Shown: piece by piece, positions 60,175 through 64,000 of the stretch
Layout: each line of letters starts with the position of its first letter
Position numbering within the stretch: the stretch's first letter is position 1
Origin: Paenibacillus gyeongsangnamensis
Lineage (GTDB): Bacteria > Bacillota > Bacilli > Paenibacillales > NBRC-103111
DNA length: 64,000 nucleotides
Assembly (NCBI RefSeq): GCF_027533625.1
Contig: NZ_JAQAGZ010000006.1
Location: 62,001-126,000, forward strand
Direction of reading: 5' to 3'
Translations under genes and position numbers: made by a program
Notes under the pieces: generated by a model
The model's input: the letters and a program-made list of their open reading frames with translations, nothing else
Databases searched by the model: none
What the model was told of the DNA's origin: nothing

Positions 60175-60894
60175 ATGCAAGGTAAATCCAAAGAACAATT
60201 CGTTCACTCCGTATTCGAGAGCATCGCGCCCAAATACGATTTGATGAACGACATTTTAAGCTTCCGGCGGCACAAGGCATGGCGTGAGTTCACGATGAAG
60301 AAGATGAGCGTGAAGCCGGGAACGACCGCCATCGATTTATGCTGCGGCACGTGCGACTGGACGATCTCCTTGGCGGAGGCGAGCGGCACCGGCAGCATGG
60401 TCGGCCTGGATTTCAGCCAAAATATGCTGGACGTCGGCGCCGATAAGATCAGGAGGCTCGGTTTGGATCGGCAGATCACGCTGGTTCGCGGCAATGCCAT
60501 GGAGCTCCCTTATGAAGACAATACCTTCGATTACGCAACCATCGGGTTCGCGCTGCGGAATGTGCCGGATCTGGTGAAGGTGATCGAAGAAATGCAGCGC
60601 GTTGTGAAGCCGGGCGGTCTGGTCGTTTCGCTCGAGCTGTCCAAGCCGACATGGCAGCCGTTCAAATCGATCTATTATTTTTATTTTCAGCGGGTACTGC
60701 CGATGCTGGGCAAGCTGATCGCGAAGCGATATGAGCAGTACAAATGGCTGCCCGAATCGCTGATTCATTTCCCTGATCACAAGCAGCTGGCCGACATATT
60801 CCGTAAGACAGGACTGGCTGATGTGAAGGCCTATCCGTTGACCGGGGGGATTGCGGCGCTGCATATCGGAGTCAAGCCGCAGGCGGACAAATGA
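60175..60894 (+). CDS. menG: Demethylmenaquinone methyltransferase
   Basis: A 239-residue UbiE/MenG SAM-dependent methyltransferase. The family start (F-E-S-I-A-P-K-Y-D-L-M-N-D) and SAM loop with D-L-C-C-G-T-C-D are present, followed by G-L-D-F-S-Q-N-M-L and F-A-L-R-N-V-P. It carries out the last methylation of menaquinone. It sits between hepS and the UbiA-like gene. Confidence 0.95.
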   Translation: MQGKSKEQFVHSVFESIAPKYDLMNDILSFRRHKAWREFTMKKMSVKPGTTAIDLCCGTCDWTISLAEASGTGSMVGLDFSQNMLDVGADKIRRLGLDRQITLVRGNAMELPYEDNTFDYATIGFALRNVPDLVKVIEEMQRVVKPGGLVVSLELSKPTWQPFKSIYYFYFQRVLPMLGKLIAKRYEQYKWLPESLIHFPDHKQLADIFRKTGLADVKAYPLTGGIAALHIGVKPQADK

Positions 60895-60916
60895 GTTGAG
60901 GGAGATGTAAGACATC

Positions 60917-61792
60917 ATGATTTGGAGAAAGACCAAGATTTTTCTGGAAATGATCAAGATCGAGCATACGCTGTTCGCCTTGCCGTTTGCTTTCATGGGA
61001 GCTCTGCTCGGCTCTGTGGTTAAGTTCCACCATTTGCCTCACTGGTCGCAGATCGGCTGGATTCTTCTTGCCATGATCGGGGCGCGGAGTGCAGCGATGG
61101 GCTTAAACCGGGTGATCGACAAGGTATTCGACGCCAAGAACCCGAGAACATCGATGCGTGCGATTCCCGCCGGACTCATTTCATCCATGGAAGCTATTAT
61201 TTTTATTATTATTTCGATGGTTGTATTGTTCTGGGCGGCGGCCAACCTGAGCCCGATCTGCGTCAAGCTGCTGCCGATCGCGGTTTTTTTGCTTGTCTTC
61301 TATTCTTACACCAAGCGCTTTACTTGGGCTTGCCACTTGTATTTGGGTATGACAGTGGCACTCGCGCCGCTCGGGGGCTGGGTGGCCGTGACGAATGAAT
61401 TCTCCTGGACCGCATTCGTGTTCTACGTTGCGATCGTGTTTTGGCTCGCCGGCTTCGATACGATCTATGCCACCCAGGACGTCGATTTCGACCGGAAGGA
61501 AGGGCTTCATTCCATTCCGGCTCGCTTCGGCATTCCGAATGCGCTGCGAATTGCCAGATGGTTTCATCTTGTTACGGCCGCCGGCTTTATCGGGCTGTTT
61601 TTTTTGACGAATCTGAGCTGGGTGTATCTGGCGGGCATCCTGATTGCCTACGCGCTCTTGATGTATGAGCATTTTATCGTGAAACCGACGGACCTGACCC
61701 GGCTGAACACGGCCTTTTTCACGCTGAACAGCACGCTGAGCATTGTGGTGTTCGTCTTTACGCTGATTGACCTGGTGGTGTTCGCAGGATGA
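60917..61792 (+). CDS. mqnP: UbiA-family polyprenyltransferase (futalosine pathway, MqnP-like)
   Basis: A 291-residue integral membrane prenyltransferase with two aspartate motifs: N-R-V-I-D-x3-D near residue 65 and D-V-D-F-D-R-K-E-G near residue 190. It attaches the heptaprenyl chain to an aromatic ring acid. Linkage to mqnA and ubiX points to the futalosine route, where this family member is called MqnP. It overlaps ubiX by four bases. Confidence 0.86.
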   Translation: MIWRKTKIFLEMIKIEHTLFALPFAFMGALLGSVVKFHHLPHWSQIGWILLAMIGARSAAMGLNRVIDKVFDAKNPRTSMRAIPAGLISSMEAIIFIIISMVVLFWAAANLSPICVKLLPIAVFLLVFYSYTKRFTWACHLYLGMTVALAPLGGWVAVTNEFSWTAFVFYVAIVFWLAGFDTIYATQDVDFDRKEGLHSIPARFGIPNALRIARWFHLVTAAGFIGLFFLTNLSWVYLAGILIAYALLMYEHFIVKPTDLTRLNTAFFTLNSTLSIVVFVFTLIDLVVFAG

Positions 61793-62421
61793 AGAAGCCT
61801 TGGGTCGTCGGTATGACAGGGGCGAGCGGCGCGGCCTATGGTGTGAGGTTGTGCCGCTATTTGCTGGATCTAGGCGAGCATGTGCATCTCATCGTGACGG
61901 ACGCGGGCTGGCGCGTGCTTAAGGAGGAGCTGGGCTGGGACGCGGCGCGCAGACACGAAAGCTTGGACAAGCATTTCGGCGGGCTGCCTGGCAAGCTCGA
62001 ATATTACCCGGTGTTCGATATCGGAGCCAAGACGGCCAGCGGGTCTTTCCTGACGCAGGGGATGATCGTTGTTCCTTGCTCCATGGGTACGTTGTCCGGC
62101 ATCGCTAACGGGGCATCAGATAACTTGCTCGAACGAACGGCGGACGTGATGCTGAAGGAAGGCCGGAAGCTGATCGTTGTGCCCAGAGAAACTCCGCTGC
62201 ATGCCATTCATTTGGAGAATATGCTCAAGCTGGCGCGAATGGGCGTCAGGATCATTCCGGCCATGCCCGCTTTCTATCATGGACCACAAACGCTGGACGA
62301 TATCGTGGATTTCATGGTCGGCAAAATCTTGGACTGCATGGATATTGAACATCAATTGTTTAAAAGATGGGGTATGCCAAATGACGAAGAAACCAAGGGG
62401 AATCCGAATCGGCCGCATTGA
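61789..62421 (+). CDS. ubiX: UbiX-like flavin prenyltransferase
   Basis: A 210-residue flavoprotein that makes prenylated FMN for UbiD-type decarboxylases. The FMN-binding start G-M-T-G-A-S-G-A-A-Y-G and the P-C-S-M-G-T-L-S-G-I-A motif are present, as is R-E-T-P-L near residue 138. The futalosine pathway needs such a decarboxylase (MqnL), not seen here. The ATG overlaps the ubiA-like stop. Confidence 0.92.
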   Translation: MKKPWVVGMTGASGAAYGVRLCRYLLDLGEHVHLIVTDAGWRVLKEELGWDAARRHESLDKHFGGLPGKLEYYPVFDIGAKTASGSFLTQGMIVVPCSMGTLSGIANGASDNLLERTADVMLKEGRKLIVVPRETPLHAIHLENMLKLARMGVRIIPAMPAFYHGPQTLDDIVDFMVGKILDCMDIEHQLFKRWGMPNDEETKGNPNRPH

Positions 62422-63244
62422 TTTCGCCAATGTCTGGCCGCTGTTTTATTATTTTCCGTTCTCCGCGTTCGGTACGGAGATCGAAGTGACGCAGCAGGTG
62501 CCCACGGGCCTTAACCGGGCGATGGCTAAAGGCGAGATTGATATCGGTCCGATTTCGTCCTTTGCTTATGGGGAAAATTTCGAGGAGTACATGATTTTCC
62601 CTCACATGTCGGTCAGCGCCTTCAGCCACGTGCATTCCTTGCTGCTATTTCATAAGAAGCCTTTGGAAGAGCTGGACAATACGACCGTGATGCTGCCGAC
62701 GACATCGGCTACGACGGTCAATCTGCTTAAGATCATATTGAATAAGTTTTATAACCTGCAGCCGAATTACGTGTATGCCGAACCGGACTTGGAAACGATG
62801 ATGAAGGAGGCGGACGCCGCGCTGCTCATCGGAGACCATGCGATTAAGGCAAGCTGGCAGGACATGGGATATATGGTGACGGACCTTGGGGCGGAGTGGA
62901 CTCGGCTTACAGGACACTGGATGTCCTTCGCCATTTGCGTCATCCGGAAGCAGGCTGTGGAGCAGCAGCCCGAGCTGGTAAAACGCATTTATGAAGGCTT
63001 CCTCGAGAGCAAACGAAAGTCGCTCGAGGATTTGACCGCTCTCGTTCAGGATGCGCGGACGCTGCATGGAGGAACAGAGGCCTATTGGGAGCATTATTTC
63101 AAAAATTTATGCTATGACTTCGGTCCGAAGCAGTGGGAAGGGCTGCAGCTGTATTACCGGTATGCGGCGGAGCTGGGTTTCCTGGATCGTGAAGTGAAGC
63201 TGCATATTTGGGAAGACAATTCTGTGGTACGGGTGACGGAATGA
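62381..63244 (+). CDS. mqnA: Menaquinone biosynthesis chorismate dehydratase MqnA
   Basis: A 287-residue MqnA/MqnD-type periplasmic-binding fold. The R-I-G-R-I-D-F-A-N start, P-T-G-L-N-R-A, G-E-I-D-I-G-P-I-S-S and L-I-G-D-H-A motifs are typical. It turns chorismate into 3-(1-carboxyvinyl)oxy-benzoate, the first futalosine-pathway step, so this organism does not rely on the classical men route. It overlaps ubiX by 41 bases. Confidence 0.92.
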   Translation: MTKKPRGIRIGRIDFANVWPLFYYFPFSAFGTEIEVTQQVPTGLNRAMAKGEIDIGPISSFAYGENFEEYMIFPHMSVSAFSHVHSLLLFHKKPLEELDNTTVMLPTTSATTVNLLKIILNKFYNLQPNYVYAEPDLETMMKEADAALLIGDHAIKASWQDMGYMVTDLGAEWTRLTGHWMSFAICVIRKQAVEQQPELVKRIYEGFLESKRKSLEDLTALVQDARTLHGGTEAYWEHYFKNLCYDFGPKQWEGLQLYYRYAAELGFLDREVKLHIWEDNSVVRVTE

Positions 63245-64000
63245 AACTGTTGGATTTATATGCCAAATTAAAAAGAGATATCAGCTACATCGAGAAGGAG
63301 CTGGAGCGGAGCATCGACGTGGAACATCCGATGCTCCGCGAAGCGTCTCTTCATCTGCTCAAAGCAGGCGGCAAGCGGATTCGCCCGGTATTCGTACTGC
63401 TCGGCGCCAAGTTCGGAATATACGACCTGGAGCGGGTCAAGCACGTGGCCGTGCCTCTGGAGCTCATTCATATGGCTTCGCTCGTGCACGACGATGTGAT
63501 CGACGACGCTTCCACCCGGAGGGGGCAGCTTACGGTGCGCTCGAAGTGGGACAACCGGATCGCCATGTATACGGGGGATTACATTTTTGCGAAAGCGCTG
63601 AACATTGTGACCAAGCTCCCGAATCCGCAGATCCATCAAATCCTGTCCAAGACGCTGGTCGAGATGAGCATCGGCGAGATGGAGCAGATCCGCTTCTTCT
63701 TCCATACGGAGCAGACGGTACGGGATTATCTGCTGCGCATCCGTAGAAAAACCGCGCTTCTCATTGCGATTTCTTGCCAATTGGGAGGGCTGGCGGCGGA
63801 GGCCGGCGAAAACTTCTGTCGACAGCTGTATGCTTTCGGCTATAATGTAGGCATGGCCTTCCAGGTGCGCGACGATCTGCTCGATCTGTGCGGAACCGAG
63901 AAGGAGATCGGGAAGCCGCCGGGCAGCGATATCAAGCAGGGGAACATTACGATACCCGTTATTTTCGCCCTGCAGGACGAGGCGCTGCGTCCGAAGCTTC
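63241..64000 (+). CDS. hepT: Heptaprenyl diphosphate synthase component II, partial
   Basis: The 3' end is cut by the window edge; 253 codons are visible. It is a trans-prenyl diphosphate synthase with first aspartate motif H-D-D-V-I-D-D-A near residue 81, G-G-K-R-I-R-P near residue 43, and the second motif F-Q-V-R-D-D-L-L-D near residue 205. With HepS it makes the C35 chain. The ATG overlaps the mqnA stop by four bases (ATGA). Confidence 0.95.
   Translation, partial: MKLLDLYAKLKRDISYIEKELERSIDVEHPMLREASLHLLKAGGKRIRPVFVLLGAKFGIYDLERVKHVAVPLELIHMASLVHDDVIDDASTRRGQLTVRSKWDNRIAMYTGDYIFAKALNIVTKLPNPQIHQILSKTLVEMSIGEMEQIRFFFHTEQTVRDYLLRIRRKTALLIAISCQLGGLAAEAGENFCRQLYAFGYNVGMAFQVRDDLLDLCGTEKEIGKPPGSDIKQGNITIPVIFALQDEALRPKL

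Overview
The window is chromosomal DNA from an endospore-forming member of the Firmicutes, most likely Paenibacillus or a close relative in the Paenibacillaceae. The gene order (dacF-spoIIAA-spoIIAB-sigF, scpA-scpB-ytfI-ytfJ, dacB-spmA-spmB-rluB-resABCDE, cmk-plsC-ypfD-fni-yphA-YIEGIA-der-plsY-gpsA, spoIVA-hbs, mtrB-hepS-menG) follows the Bacillus subtilis chromosome, with differences: no sleB before ypeB, no folE before mtrB, menaquinone made through MqnA, and many TTG/GTG starts. Nearly all genes lie on the + strand. No prophage, insertion sequence with transposase, or CRISPR array was seen.

Layout. 0.2-8 kb: a YvyF-like protein, a small CuA cupredoxin, the spoIIA sporulation operon, and a short spoVA operon (AA, AB, AF). 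8-16 kb: lysA, ppiB, an FMN riboswitch with the four riboflavin genes, and scpAB. 16-22 kb: ytfI/ytfJ, an HD-GYP protein, an SRAP protein and dacB-spmA-spmB. 22-29 kb: rluB and the resABCDE cytochrome c maturation and redox-response genes. 29-36 kb: serA on the - strand behind a T-box leader, a rhodanese, membrane proteins, a polysaccharide deacetylase and mecA. 36-42 kb: a primase-helicase-like protein, glutamate dehydrogenase, prsW, ypeB and a PilZ protein. 43-52 kb: the cmk-to-gpsA housekeeping block. 52-57 kb: spoVIF, two ferredoxins, yphF, spoIVA, hbs and tRNA-Pro. 57-64 kb: a PAP2-family membrane protein, TRAP (mtrB), and a prenyl-chain/menaquinone operon (hepS, menG, ubiA-like, ubiX-like, mqnA, hepT) that runs off the end.

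The least explained content is non-coding. Five copies of a ~103-bp, two-hairpin repeat (628, 4532, 15762, 31954, 37840) all lie in the same orientation, and each begins 0-5 bases after the T-run of a Rho-independent terminator. Separately, two very long nested stem-loops (23562-23719 and 58417-58673) sit immediately before the Shine-Dalgarno of resB and of an unrecognised gene. They share boundary motifs, but their inner stems are unrelated in sequence while each stays perfectly self-complementary. Neither family matches a feature class I can name.

Functionally the window links sporulation and germination (spoIIA/sigF, spoVA, spmAB, dacB, ytfJ, ypeB, spoVIF, spoIVA), respiration (res genes, menaquinone operon, CuA protein), cofactor and amino acid synthesis (rib operon, lysA, serA) and core replication, membrane and ribosome functions. 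Gene starts were re-chosen from Shine-Dalgarno spacing where the longest reading frame was implausible.
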